DNA of 64,000 nt from Clostridia bacterium. Lineage in GTDB: Bacteria; Bacillota; Clostridia; Oscillospirales; CAG-382. The position numbers and the translations under genes are program-made. The stretch spans positions 1 through 64,000 of the forward strand of contig JAFRPL010000001.1 in assembly GCA_017429165.1 (NCBI GenBank), written 5' to 3'. The notes beneath the pieces are model-generated. The model worked only from the letters and a program-made list of their open reading frames with translations. It made no database searches and had not been told where the DNA came from. Shown in pieces: positions 1 through 7,284 of the stretch (positions are counted from its first letter, which is position 1; each line of letters opens with the position of its first letter).

Positions 1-16
1 ATTTCGTAACGTCAGA

Positions 17-541
17 TTATTGTGAATTATACGCACTTAAATCTTGGCACTTTGGGAACGCTTTTTTGAATTTCTCAACGACTTCTTTATTTGTGCTGAG
101 AAGAAGGACGCATGAACTGTCCCATGGTACGATTTCCATCGTTGCAAGAGGATGCTGAATGGAGGGGGAATTTTTCCAAAAGCCTTCATATCCATTTGAC
201 TCCGGAAGCGGATATTTCAGAATCTCATCAAGCGGAATACTTTTTTCAAATCCGGAAAGGACACCCCAAATCCATTGAGAATCGTCTTCCGAAATTATTT
301 TTGTAAGTTCTTCTCCGGATAGAAAGTAGTAATCCGGTGCAGAAATCGCTATCGGCTTTCCGTCTTCGTGCTTCCAATGAACACTCGTATTGAGTGCATC
401 TAATCTGCTGCTATGGGCAAAGATTTCGGTGTCTGTAATCAGCCAATTGTACTCGACCTGTTTGTTTTCAATAGCGTCGAAAACAGCTTTGAGATAAGTA
501 TAATAGCGGCTGCTCTTTTTGTCAATCACTCCATAAACCAT
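17..541 (-). CDS. Hypothetical protein, possibly DUF2691-like
   Basis: Complete 174-residue reading frame with a good GGAGG ribosome site about 7 bases before ATG. It has no signal peptide, membrane segment or catalytic motif that I can name. The pattern of a Y-N-W motif near residue 30, an aromatic W-I-W-G-V-L core near residue 90 and a C-terminal S-S-C-V-L-L-L strand followed by a lysine-rich helix loosely recalls the DUF2691 family of Firmicutes. Base composition is more AT-rich than the housekeeping genes further right, and it sits in the decayed stretch beyond the tmRNA 3' end, so it may be acquired cargo. Function unknown. Confidence 0.6.
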   Translation of the reverse strand: MVYGVIDKKSSRYYTYLKAVFDAIENKQVEYNWLITDTEIFAHSSRLDALNTSVHWKHEDGKPIAISAPDYYFLSGEELTKIISEDDSQWIWGVLSGFEKSIPLDEILKYPLPESNGYEGFWKNSPSIQHPLATMEIVPWDSSCVLLLSTNKEVVEKFKKAFPKCQDLSAYNSQ

Positions 542-598
542 TCGCTTTCCTCCGATCGTAATCTTTCTTAATATGATAACAGAAAAACAATAGGATTG

Positions 599-763
599 CT
601 ACTGTTTTGCTGCGCGGATCCGTATATGCTCTACCGCTCGACGGTCAGGAAAATAATAATCTTCAATGTCTTTGAAAGCAGCGTTGATCTCCTTTGCAAG
701 CGCTTTCCCAAACGTGGATTTTCCGCTTCCGTTTAATCCGCATATCAAAATATGGTTTTTCAT
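599..763 (-). pseudogene. Truncated P-loop kinase/AAA-like N-terminus
   Basis: A 54-codon frame starts MKNHILICGLNGSGKSTFGK, a clean beta-strand plus Walker A (GLNGSGKS), followed by a helix and the D-I-E-D-Y-Y segment typical of small nucleoside or shikimate kinase-like P-loop proteins. Such proteins are normally about 170-200 residues, so this one ends after the first third: the frame runs into unrelated residues and a TAG. The start ATG overlaps the stop of the fragment upstream (ATGA). I read it as a 3'-deleted gene remnant, probably non-functional. Confidence 0.6.
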
Positions 764-888
764 TGTTCTTTCGATTTCGCCGTGTTGATAGAGGCGATCA
801 GCATTCGTTTGATCTCTTCCGCTTGTGACAACAAAAGGTCGTAATTAAATACAAAAATACCGGTGCGTTTCAGCACATTCTCCTCCAT
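760..888 (-). pseudogene. C-terminal fragment resembling a four-helix-bundle protein
   Basis: A 42-codon frame from ATG at 888 (alternative GTG at 876 behind GGAGGA) ends in a helix with the core EEIKRMLIASINTAK. This resembles the last helix of the four-helix-bundle / 23S intervening-sequence protein family (TIGR02436, PF05635), preceded by an L-x-x-T-G-I segment also seen there. The first three helices are missing, so it is read as a remnant. Two N-terminal fragments of the same family lie at about 36 kb. The family match is from memory of consensus sequences and would need a profile search. Confidence 0.45.
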
Positions 889-926
889 ATATTAATATTA
901 TACCAGAAATATTCAATAAAATCAAT

Positions 927-943
927 GCTTTGCGAAGCAAAGC
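927..943. repeat. Isolated short hairpin GCTTTGC-GAA-GCAAAGC
   Basis: A perfect 7-bp palindromic stem with a GAA loop, preceded by TCAAT. Its form matches the hairpin units of the array at 36 kb, and it lies beside the four-helix-bundle fragment at 760-888. Confidence 0.4.
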
Positions 944-1011
944 TACCGATTCTCTTCTCTTTTCTCTCTTCTCTTTTCACCGGAAAAAGTCGCGCGAGGG
1001 GCAAAGAAAGA

Positions 1012-1046
1012 GAAGAGTGAAGAGTGAAGAGTGAAAAGTGAAGAGT
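1012..1046. repeat. Tandem heptamer GAAGAGT, five copies
   Basis: Five consecutive 7-bp units, GAAGAGT, with one variant (GAAAAGT as the fourth unit). The unit length is a multiple of neither codon nor helix turn. No coding function is supported; the frames that read through it are low-complexity serine/leucine strings. Confidence 0.8.
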
Positions 1047-1083
1047 ACCAAAAAGAAAAAGCCGCTGACGCGACTTTTCCTTT

Positions 1084-1105
1084 TTGGTGGAGACGAGGGG
1101 AGTCG
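1084..1105 (-). repeat. Extra copy of the tmRNA 3' tip (22 bp)
   Basis: This 22-bp block is identical to 1278-1299, which includes the CCA end, acceptor strand and part of the T arm of the tmRNA gene. The two copies are 194 bp apart in direct orientation. A partial inverted copy (CGACTCCCCTC, 1213-1223) lies between them. A repeated 3' end of ssrA is the usual footprint of tyrosine-recombinase integration, but no integrase remains beside it. Confidence 0.6.
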
Positions 1106-1243
1106 CTCTCGCCTGCGGGCTCGGTCAGGGTCGGCTCTGACAAGCGGGGTACCCGAAAGTGCTTGCGCTTTCGGGGTGAAAGCCCGCCAGGCTGTCATTC
1201 ACTACCGACCCGTTCGACTCCCCTCTTTGCATTTGCAAATACC
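1106..1243. other. Non-coding spacer between the two tmRNA-tip copies
   Basis: No gene is visible. The stretch holds an 8-bp hairpin (CCCGAAAG to CTTTCGGG, about 1151-1175) and an inverted piece of the tmRNA T-arm sequence at 1213-1223. Confidence 0.5.
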
Positions 1244-1273
1244 AAAAAGCGGACCTCTTCGGGTCCGCTTTTT
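1244..1273 (-). terminator. Terminator of ssrA
   Basis: A 12-bp stem, AAAAAGCGGACC paired with GGTCCGCTTTTT around a TCTTCG loop, lies five bases beyond the CCA end of the tmRNA on the minus strand. Its A/T-rich flanks make it usable in both directions. Confidence 0.85.
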
Positions 1274-1278
1274 GATAT

Positions 1279-1631
1279 TGGTGGAGACGAGGGGAGTCGA
1301 ACCCCTGTCCGAAAATCTATCCACACCGATTTCTCCGGGCGCAGGCGCATATTTGGATTCCCCGGTCACCGCCGAAAAGCGCCGTCCTGCGAGCCGGGTA
1401 GCTTCATAAGATCATGCCGCGCCGCAAAGCTTAGGCGCGTTCACGTTCACTGCTGAGTGACGCCGTATCCCGGGCCGCAGTGCTCCCGGGTACGACGGCG
1501 GCCGCGCTTAGGCGGCTGCTGCTAATTTGTTGTTGTTAGCGTTTATTTTAGAGTTTACGTTTTTTATGGAAGTCACGCTCTTCCGCCCGCTTACAATGCT
1601 TCAAAACCCCCGTCGAAACCTTTACGTCCCC
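1279..1631 (-). ncRNA. ssrA: Transfer-messenger RNA (tmRNA)
   Basis: The minus strand begins GGGGACGTAAAGGTTTCGAC, the conserved 5' tRNA-like half, and ends with a T arm GGTTCGACTCC, acceptor strand and encoded CCA. The tag reading frame (1540 down to 1508) reads ANNNKLAAAA then TAA, with resume codon GCT; an alanine-rich hydrophobic tail is the degradation signal. Length is about 353 nt, normal for the one-piece form. It rescues ribosomes stalled on broken mRNA with SmpB, whose gene is only 0.7 kb upstream. The 5' end lies about 16 nt inside the predicted transcript start, in line with RNase P processing. Confidence 0.96.
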
Positions 1632-1653
1632 GCGTTTGTTTTGGCATTGCTAT

Positions 1654-1681
1654 ATTATACACGTTTTTTTGCGCTTTGCAA
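1654..1681 (-). promoter_or_regulatory. ssrA promoter
   Basis: On the minus strand TTGCAA (1676-1681) and TATAAT (1654-1659) are 16 bp apart, about 23 bp before the mature tmRNA 5' end. Confidence 0.75.
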
Positions 1682-1706
1682 GTGGTATTTTTTGCTTTTT
1701 TTCTTT

Positions 1707-2354
1707 TTATTTGTATTCGCCGAGCTTTATGAGCAGTTTGCGTATTTGCTCCGGGCATCCTGCCGCAAAATTATCGAGCATTTCGACCGTAATGAACCTG
1801 TTCACGTGGCCGGGGTCGCCGTGGTGCCGCGCAAAAATGCCGGGCAGCTGGCGCAGGCGCTCGGTCAGCGCGTCTTTGGAAAAATAATCCAAGTAAACGT
1901 TATCGAACTTTTCGATCCCGTACAGCCCCTTGAGCGGACGGAAATCGGGGTGCGAATCCGCGTAGGCGTAATCGTAATTGAACCAGTCTTTTTTTATTGA
2001 CCACGGGTCGCGGTGCCACTGATCCATATTGGCGTGGATTATGGGCATCACCATGCCGTCGATATAGAAAGTGTCGACGACTATATGGATAAAATAGCCC
2101 AGATAGAACGATCTGCGGTAAGGGTCGCGTTCGTTTTTGCAGTATTTTTCGTAAAAAAGCATGTTGCTTTGCAGTCTGTCGGGCAGGTTCTTGTGCCAGT
2201 GGGTGAGTTCCTTGGGCGGATCATAGCCGAAATCGCCTATCATCCTGCCGCAGTCGGGCGCCAGAGTCCCCACGTAGAACGGCGCTTCTATGACGTCCAG
2301 CCCCATGCCGAACAGTTTTTCGGCTATGCGCAGATGCATTATCCAAGCCGCCAT
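1707..2354 (-). CDS. Zinc-dependent phospholipase C-like protein
   Basis: 215 residues. The N-terminus reads M-A-A-W-I-M-H-L-R-I-A, then G-T-L-A-P-D-C near residue 28 and an H-x-x-x-N segment, followed by F-x-L-G-Y-F-I-H-I-V-V-D near residue 87. This His/Asp layout is that of the zinc-dependent phospholipase C (PF00882) domain, in which the N-terminal region, an early Asp and a later H-x-x-x-D bind zinc. There is no signal peptide, so it may act inside the cell; many proteins of this type are uncharacterised. It follows smpB by 3 bases with the ribosome site inside smpB and is the last gene of its operon before the ssrA promoter. Confidence 0.75.
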   Translation of the reverse strand: MAAWIMHLRIAEKLFGMGLDVIEAPFYVGTLAPDCGRMIGDFGYDPPKELTHWHKNLPDRLQSNMLFYEKYCKNERDPYRRSFYLGYFIHIVVDTFYIDGMVMPIIHANMDQWHRDPWSIKKDWFNYDYAYADSHPDFRPLKGLYGIEKFDNVYLDYFSKDALTERLRQLPGIFARHHGDPGHVNRFITVEMLDNFAAGCPEQIRKLLIKLGEYK

Positions 2355-2357
2355 AAG

Positions 2358-2816
2358 TTATCTTTCCTCCCTGCCGGCGCGCTGCAATTCGCGTTCCGCC
2401 GAACGTTTGGCCTCGTCTTCGCGCTTGTCGTAAAGCTTTTTGCCTTTGCATAGCCCCAGTTCCACTTTTACCCATTTGCCGCTGAAATACAGCGAAAGAG
2501 GGATAAGCGCGTAACCCTGCTGCCCCATCTTGCCGAAGATCTTCAAAATTTCGCGCTTATGCATGAGGAGACGGCGTTCGCGGTAGGGATCCCGGTTGAA
2601 GATGTTCCCCTGTTCGTAATGGCTGATGTGCATACCGTAAACTTTTATTTGGCCGTTTTCCACGCGGCAGAACGAATCCTTCAGATTCACCCTCCCGGCG
2701 CGCAGCGACTTGACCTCGGTGCCGCAGAGCTCTATGCCTGCCTCGTACGTTTCGATCACGAAATAATCGTGATATGCTTTTTTGTTGTTTGCTATTGTCT
2801 TTTTGTTTTCTTTCAT
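2358..2816 (-). CDS. smpB: SsrA-binding protein SmpB
   Basis: 152 residues, the usual length. Conserved blocks include N-K-K-A-Y-H-D-Y, the [15 protein letters not shown] core near residue 28, and K-x-G-Q-Q-G-Y. The lysine/arginine-rich C-terminal tail (residues 126-152) is the part that enters the empty mRNA channel. SmpB binds the tRNA-like domain of tmRNA and delivers it to stalled ribosomes; the ssrA gene lies just downstream on the same strand, a common arrangement in Firmicutes. The start follows an AAAAGG ribosome site. Confidence 0.97.
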   Translation of the reverse strand: MKENKKTIANNKKAYHDYFVIETYEAGIELCGTEVKSLRAGRVNLKDSFCRVENGQIKVYGMHISHYEQGNIFNRDPYRERRLLMHKREILKIFGKMGQQGYALIPLSLYFSGKWVKVELGLCKGKKLYDKREDEAKRSAERELQRAGREER

Positions 2817-2827
2817 CTGTTACCTTT

Positions 2828-3550
2828 TTATTCCGTCGCCGCGAACCGCAGGTCGGCTTCGAAACAATGTTTGCCGGTGCGTCTGTTCACGCCACAGACG
2901 GCGGAGCCGTTTTGCGCGGGCTCGGAAAATATATCTATAACGTCGCCGGCGAGCGCTTCGCCGGTGAAATTTATGCGGCAGGTCTTTACGCTGCCTATGT
3001 CGGCGCCGCAGTGGTCGAACACGAGGTCGGCGTAAACGGTGTTGTTGAGATGCCGGTTTTCGTCAAGCGCGGACCAGCGCACGGTGTAAGGCGCGGACGC
3101 GGCAGGATCTGACGTGTCGACGGACGTCCGGCGCAGCAGTTCGACTCCTTTGATATCCATCCCCACGGGATCGCAGGGGTAATTGAGCGCCGAAGGGCGC
3201 AGCGGCATACGGCGGGAATAGCTCATAAGCACCCAGTGCGTGGTGGCTTCCGCAACGGGCAGGCCGCCGCGGTAAAACAGGTATTCGCGCACGAAGACCA
3301 CGCCTTCTATGCGGTTGTTCACCGTAAGGATCTCTATTTCGTCGTATTTGCGCACGGGTTGTAAGAAATTGATGCCGAAACGGATTATAACGAACACCAT
3401 ATCGTCGGCGCGCATCTTTTCGTATGTGGCGCCGGTGCCGGCAATATCCGAAACCGCGAGTTCCTGCATATATTTCATAAGAGCGGAAACCTTTATTTCG
3501 CCGTTTTCGCCAACGTCGTAACTATTTATCTTTATCTTCTGCTTTAACAT
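2828..3550 (-). CDS. Acyl-ACP thioesterase
   Basis: About 240 residues from ATG at 3550; an in-frame start at 3574 is possible but less likely. Two hotdog folds are apparent: the first begins K-I-N-S-Y-D-V-x-E-N-G and carries M-Q-E-L-A; the second carries D-E-N-R-H-L-N-N-T-V-Y near residue 170, with the Asn and His that form the thioesterase active site. It matches the acyl-ACP thioesterase family (PF01643), which releases fatty acids from acyl carrier protein. Its start lies inside the end of the recombinase gene upstream. Bacterial members often set chain length or remove toxic acyl-ACP; the substrate cannot be read here. Confidence 0.88.
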   Translation of the reverse strand: MLKQKIKINSYDVGENGEIKVSALMKYMQELAVSDIAGTGATYEKMRADDMVFVIIRFGINFLQPVRKYDEIEILTVNNRIEGVVFVREYLFYRGGLPVAEATTHWVLMSYSRRMPLRPSALNYPCDPVGMDIKGVELLRRTSVDTSDPAASAPYTVRWSALDENRHLNNTVYADLVFDHCGADIGSVKTCRINFTGEALAGDVIDIFSEPAQNGSAVCGVNRRTGKHCFEADLRFAATE

Positions 3551-4532
3551 TTTTTCTTCTGCCTCGGTGCGCAAGCGGATTCGCTTCCATGGCGTTCTGC
3601 ATCCTGCTGTCGGAAACGTGAGTGTAGATCTGCGTGGTGGAAAGCTGCTCGTGCCCCAGGATATCCTTTAACGTGAGCACGTCCACGCCGCCTTCGTTAT
3701 ACATGAGCGTAGCGGCAGTGTGACGCAGCTTGTGAGTGGAAAGTCCCCTTCCCCCGAGCCCCGCGCGGTCGATATACTTGTATACCAGCCATTCCACCGT
3801 CTGCGGCGAAATGCGGCGGTTGCGTTTGGAAAGGAAGAGCGCGTTCTTTGAATCGCTCGCCAGCGGCACGCGGCATTTGGAAGATCTCTCTTCCCTCACC
3901 GGCAGATACGCGCTGATGGATTCGCGGCACGATTCGTTGAGATATATCACGCGCATTTTATCGCCTTTGCCGGTGACGCGCAGCTTGGAAAGATCGGAAT
4001 CGATATCGGTGAGATCGATGCCGACCAGCTCGGAAAGCCGCATCCCGCAGTTCAAAAACAGCGTGAGTATGCAGTAGTCGCGCGCGTAGTCGGGCGACGC
4101 GGGGTCGACGGTATCGAGCAGGTCCACGGATTCGTCCAGCGTCATATACTTGGGCAGCGCGGGGCGGATCTGCGGCGCGTCGATATCGCGGGCGGGGTTT
4201 TCTTTGACTATATGCGTCTTTGCGGAATGGTACTTGAAAAACGATTTTATCGCCGAAAGCTTGCGCGCCACGGTGCGGGATTTATCGCCGCGCTGCTGCG
4301 AAAGATACAGCAAAAAAGCGTAGATATCGCCGGGCTTTACGCTTTGGACGAGCGATTCGTCGAGCGACGAAATATCGCATTCTTCCATAGAGACCCCGGA
4401 ACGCTGCGATATGACGAATCTGAAAAACATTTCAAGGTCGCCCGCGTACTGTTCTACAGTGAGCGCGGAACGGTTCTGTATCGCCTGCTTGTACGAGACA
4501 AAGCTCAAAAGCAGTTCGGGCATTTCCCGCAT
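3522..4532 (-). CDS. xerC: Tyrosine recombinase, XerC/XerD type
   Basis: 336 residues starting at ATG 4532 behind GGAGG; the frame stays open upstream only into the preceding gene. An N-terminal SAM-like DNA-binding domain (residues 5-105) precedes the catalytic domain, with visible active-site residues Arg165 (G-M-R-L-S-E-L), Lys189, His267 and Arg270 (H-K-L-R-H), His294 (L-G-H) and nucleophile Tyr303. The C-terminus extends about 20 basic residues beyond the usual end. No phage or integron genes sit beside it, and it is embedded in an operon with smpB, so a chromosome-dimer or similar cellular role is more likely than element mobility. XerC versus XerD cannot be separated by eye. Confidence 0.88.
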   Translation of the reverse strand: MREMPELLLSFVSYKQAIQNRSALTVEQYAGDLEMFFRFVISQRSGVSMEECDISSLDESLVQSVKPGDIYAFLLYLSQQRGDKSRTVARKLSAIKSFFKYHSAKTHIVKENPARDIDAPQIRPALPKYMTLDESVDLLDTVDPASPDYARDYCILTLFLNCGMRLSELVGIDLTDIDSDLSKLRVTGKGDKMRVIYLNESCRESISAYLPVREERSSKCRVPLASDSKNALFLSKRNRRISPQTVEWLVYKYIDRAGLGGRGLSTHKLRHTAATLMYNEGGVDVLTLKDILGHEQLSTTQIYTHVSDSRMQNAMEANPLAHRGRRKNVKAEDKDK

Positions 4533-4552
4533 AGGCGAACGCCTCCGTTGAT

Positions 4553-6469
4553 TTACTGGTGCAGCTTGGGCAGCCATTCGCGGAACACCGCGAAAGTCTG
4601 ATCCAGCGCTTCGTCGAGTTTGTAATAGTTCAAAACGTAATTCGTGCCGTCCAGGCTGACGTAGTCGTTGGCGGAAAACCACACCGCTATCTTGATGTTG
4701 CGGCAGAAACGGTTCGCTTCCGCCTGATTGTTTGCAAAGCATTTGAACATCTCGCGGCACCAGGTCGTCTGCTGCGATTCGCTCCTGCCCTGAGCGGTGT
4801 CCCTGTAAGACCGGCTGCCCCAGTCGTAGACTTTGGCGCCGCCCGCGCCGCAGGCGAATTCGCCTATCATCCACGGGTAGTCTATAAAGTAATCCTTATA
4901 CTCGTTATAGGTCTTGGTATACATGTTCTTGAACGAATCCATTGACGAATTGCCCGGTTCGTAATAGGTGAGCCCCAGCATCTGGCAGTAATCGGCTCCG
5001 GGATAATAGCAGGCGAATTCGCCCCAGTCGCAGTACGGGCAGGTGATGGTAATGGGGTTGAACACCCAGATGCAGTTATCCACGCCTTCTTCTTTGAAAA
5101 TGTCGTAGAGTCGGCGCCAGGTGATGACGAAGATATCCGGATCGAGCAGCGTGACTATGCCGGCGTAGCTCGTCCAGTCGGTGTTCATCTCGTTGTTCAG
5201 ACGGAATATCACCGGCTTGCCGTACGCCTTGATATCGGCGGCGATGCGGCGGAAATGATCGTCGTATTTGCCGCGCATGATATCGAACATGGGCGTGTAG
5301 CCCGCAATGGAATTATTGGTCGTGGTGAACTGATAGGTGAGATTGAGCACAGGCTTGCCGTTGAATCCGTTGCCGCCCGCGTGCTTTTCGATAAAGTCCG
5401 TTTTTAAATACGAAAGCGTATCGTACCAGCCGATATGCAGGTAGGTCATGAATATCTCAGGCGTGTAATCGAGCGCCTCGGGCGACTGCATCCAGGCGAT
5501 ATAATCGTCGTTGTTGCCTTCGTAGAAGAAGCCCCAGTCGACGTCGGTCTGATTCATGAGCTTATCGTAATACGCGCGCGTCTCGTCGTTCCACTGTTCG
5601 GGGATCTTGAGCTCGTACTGCCCGGCGTAATGGATCTTTTCGCATTCTTTTGCGAAAAAGTCCATGGAGGCGATCATGCCCTGGAACTGTTCGGTGGCTT
5701 TGTTCTTTGATTTCATCACCACGAGTATGCAGTCCTTGTACTGGTCCGCCTTGCGGATGATGGCGATATTGTAATACGGATGCTCTATGTTCTTGGATTG
5801 CTTTATGAACATGTGGTATTCGATTATCTCGTAGCCGTCGATGACGTCGGTGAGGACTTCCTTGCGCGAAGAGCGCATTATGTTGTTGGCGTTGAGGAAA
5901 TCCAGGTCGTCTATACGCGGGACGAGCCATTCGGTCAGATACGTTTCCCAGCCGCTCGCTCCGTTTTTGTAATACGGGTTCTGATCTTCGTAAGTTATGT
6001 TTATGACCGCTTCGGACGTGACGAGCTTGGTACGGAATTCGCCCAGCGAAAGGTCGCACGCGACGTCGGCGTAAGGCACGGTGAGCATATAGCCGTCGGC
6101 AAAATTGACCACGCGTGAATTTTCTTTGCCGCGGAACACGAAACGCGTATCGCCGGACTTGTGATCCCTGGAATAATCGCTGATGAGCGCGCCGTCGAAA
6201 TAATAATCGGCGCCGTAGATATCGTCGGGCGAGCCGAGCCCCGAATCCGGGTCGGCGAATCTTTCCTGCCATATGAGCTTGGCGTTTTCATCGGGCGTCA
6301 TGGGTTCAGACTCCTCCGTAGATTTTTCTTCCGAAACCGGCTCCGCGCCGCTTTCGGCAGCGGAACTTTCGTCTGTCTGCTCGGGCCCCGAAACGTCTTC
6401 TCCCGCGCACGAGACGAGCAGCGAAAGCAGCAGGGCGAATAATATAAAAACGGATGCGATCCTTTTCAT
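4553..6469 (-). CDS. Lipoprotein with GH26-type glycoside hydrolase domain
   Basis: 638 residues from ATG at 6469 (GGGAGG ribosome site). A lipoprotein signal with lipobox L-L-V-S-C (Cys21) is followed by an acidic Ser/Glu linker. Residues about 60-280 form a domain I do not recognise. Residues 290-635 resemble the GH26 beta-mannanase fold: the acid/base motif R-L-N-N-E-M-N (Glu427) and the nucleophile segment W-M-I-G-E-F (Glu537) are 110 residues apart, as expected for this clan. It is probably anchored outside the membrane and attacks a beta-mannan or related glycan, but the substrate is inferred. First gene of the operon running to the phospholipase-like gene. Confidence 0.8.
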   Translation of the reverse strand: MKRIASVFILFALLLSLLVSCAGEDVSGPEQTDESSAAESGAEPVSEEKSTEESEPMTPDENAKLIWQERFADPDSGLGSPDDIYGADYYFDGALISDYSRDHKSGDTRFVFRGKENSRVVNFADGYMLTVPYADVACDLSLGEFRTKLVTSEAVINITYEDQNPYYKNGASGWETYLTEWLVPRIDDLDFLNANNIMRSSRKEVLTDVIDGYEIIEYHMFIKQSKNIEHPYYNIAIIRKADQYKDCILVVMKSKNKATEQFQGMIASMDFFAKECEKIHYAGQYELKIPEQWNDETRAYYDKLMNQTDVDWGFFYEGNNDDYIAWMQSPEALDYTPEIFMTYLHIGWYDTLSYLKTDFIEKHAGGNGFNGKPVLNLTYQFTTTNNSIAGYTPMFDIMRGKYDDHFRRIAADIKAYGKPVIFRLNNEMNTDWTSYAGIVTLLDPDIFVITWRRLYDIFKEEGVDNCIWVFNPITITCPYCDWGEFACYYPGADYCQMLGLTYYEPGNSSMDSFKNMYTKTYNEYKDYFIDYPWMIGEFACGAGGAKVYDWGSRSYRDTAQGRSESQQTTWCREMFKCFANNQAEANRFCRNIKIAVWFSANDYVSLDGTNYVLNYYKLDEALDQTFAVFREWLPKLHQ

Positions 6470-6502
6470 TGTTTTCCTCCCGGACAATCTTTTACATATC
6501 GT

Positions 6503-6531
6503 ATTATATCACAACGCTCCCGCTTTTGCAA
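6503..6531 (-). promoter_or_regulatory. Promoter of the GH26-xerC-smpB operon
   Basis: On the minus strand TTGCAA (6526-6531) and TATAAT (6503-6508) are 17 bp apart, about 35 bp before the GH26 start codon. Confidence 0.75.
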
Positions 6532-6624
6532 TATGTTTTTGCCTTCCCGCACATCACGCGGAAGGCCGGAAAAGGCGAAAATTGTCGTTTGGCACGCGCT
6601 TATGCTAAAAATTTGCAAAAATTG

Positions 6625-6651
6625 TTAGCACTCATAAGCATATTGTGCTAA
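6625..6651 (+). promoter_or_regulatory. CIRCE element (HrcA operator)
   Basis: TTAGCACTC, nine bases, then TTGTGCTAA. The left arm matches the CIRCE consensus exactly and the right arm matches at seven of nine positions, with the 9-bp spacer intact. It lies upstream of the small heat-shock gene, so HrcA repression is expected. HrcA itself is not in the window. Confidence 0.88.
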
Positions 6652-6688
6652 CTATTTACAATTTGTTCACACATTATGCGATTTTACG

Positions 6689-6697
6689 TGCTATAAT
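6689..6697 (+). promoter_or_regulatory. Extended -10 promoter of hsp20
   Basis: TGCTATAAT is a perfect extended -10 box. No good -35 lies 17 bp upstream, which fits reliance on the TGn extension. The CIRCE element sits about 40 bp upstream of the -10, so repression would act over or just upstream of the -35 region. Confidence 0.7.
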
Positions 6698-6778
6698 CAT
6701 ACACGTAAAGAAAAAAGAGCGCAAAAGTGTTCCGGCGCACAGCCGGAGTGCCAAAGCGCCGCACAGGAGGTAATCATT

Positions 6779-7219
6779 ATGCTTAACAGAAATCATGCAG
6801 TGACTTGCTGGGACCCGTTCCGCGATATGGACGAATTTGAAAAACAGTTCTTCGGCTTTCCGGCAAGACCTTTCGAAGCCAACGGATTCGGCGCGTTCAA
6901 GACCGATATCAAAGACGAAGGCGACAAGTTCGTCATAGAAGCCGACATGCCCGGCTTCAACAAGGACGACATCAAAGTGGACCTTAACGGCGACGTCATG
7001 ACGATCTCCGCCGAACGTCATTCCGAACACGAAGACAAGGAAAAGAAAGGCAAGTATATCCGCTGCGAGCGTTCCTACGGTATGTACCGCAGACAGTTCG
7101 ACGTCAGCGAGATCAATGTCGAAAATATCGACGGCAAGTACGAAAACGGCGTGCTCACGCTGGAGCTCCCCAAGAAGGCGCCCACCGCACCCGTTTCCCG
7201 CAGACTTGAACTTAAGTAA
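6779..7219 (+). CDS. hsp20: Small heat-shock protein, Hsp20/alpha-crystallin family
   Basis: 146 residues. A short N-terminal arm (D-P-F-R-D-M) leads into an alpha-crystallin domain from about residue 40 to 135: F-V-I-E-A-D-M-P-G-F near residue 50 and the closing strand Y-E-N-G-V-L-T-L-E-L-P-K-K near 120. The C-terminal tail is short and lacks an obvious I-x-I/V anchoring motif. An AGGAGG ribosome site lies 8 bases before ATG. It acts as an ATP-independent holdase. It is transcribed alone, controlled by CIRCE and ended by a strong hairpin. Confidence 0.95.
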   Translation: MLNRNHAVTCWDPFRDMDEFEKQFFGFPARPFEANGFGAFKTDIKDEGDKFVIEADMPGFNKDDIKVDLNGDVMTISAERHSEHEDKEKKGKYIRCERSYGMYRRQFDVSEINVENIDGKYENGVLTLELPKKAPTAPVSRRLELK

Positions 7220-7223
7220 CGCA

Positions 7224-7272
7224 TAAAAAAGCGACGGCTGACGCGTAAAACGTCAGCCGTTTTGCTTTTTTA
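7224..7272. terminator. Bidirectional terminator between hsp20 and the BlaR1-like gene
   Basis: A 10-bp stem ACGGCTGACG/CGTCAGCCGT with a 7-base loop, flanked by A and T runs on both sides, so it can serve both convergent genes. Confidence 0.9.
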
Positions 7273-7284
7273 TTATTGTTTTTA

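Noticed and set aside
943..1456. Several small frames through the heptamers and tmRNA
   Set aside because: Low-complexity or overlapping the tmRNA gene; no conserved motif.
3522..4532. Integrase of a mobile element
   Set aside because: The gene is a tyrosine recombinase, but it lies inside a housekeeping operon between GH26 and thioesterase genes with overlapping ends and no att-like repeat beside it; the ssrA scar is 2.2 kb away with smpB between.
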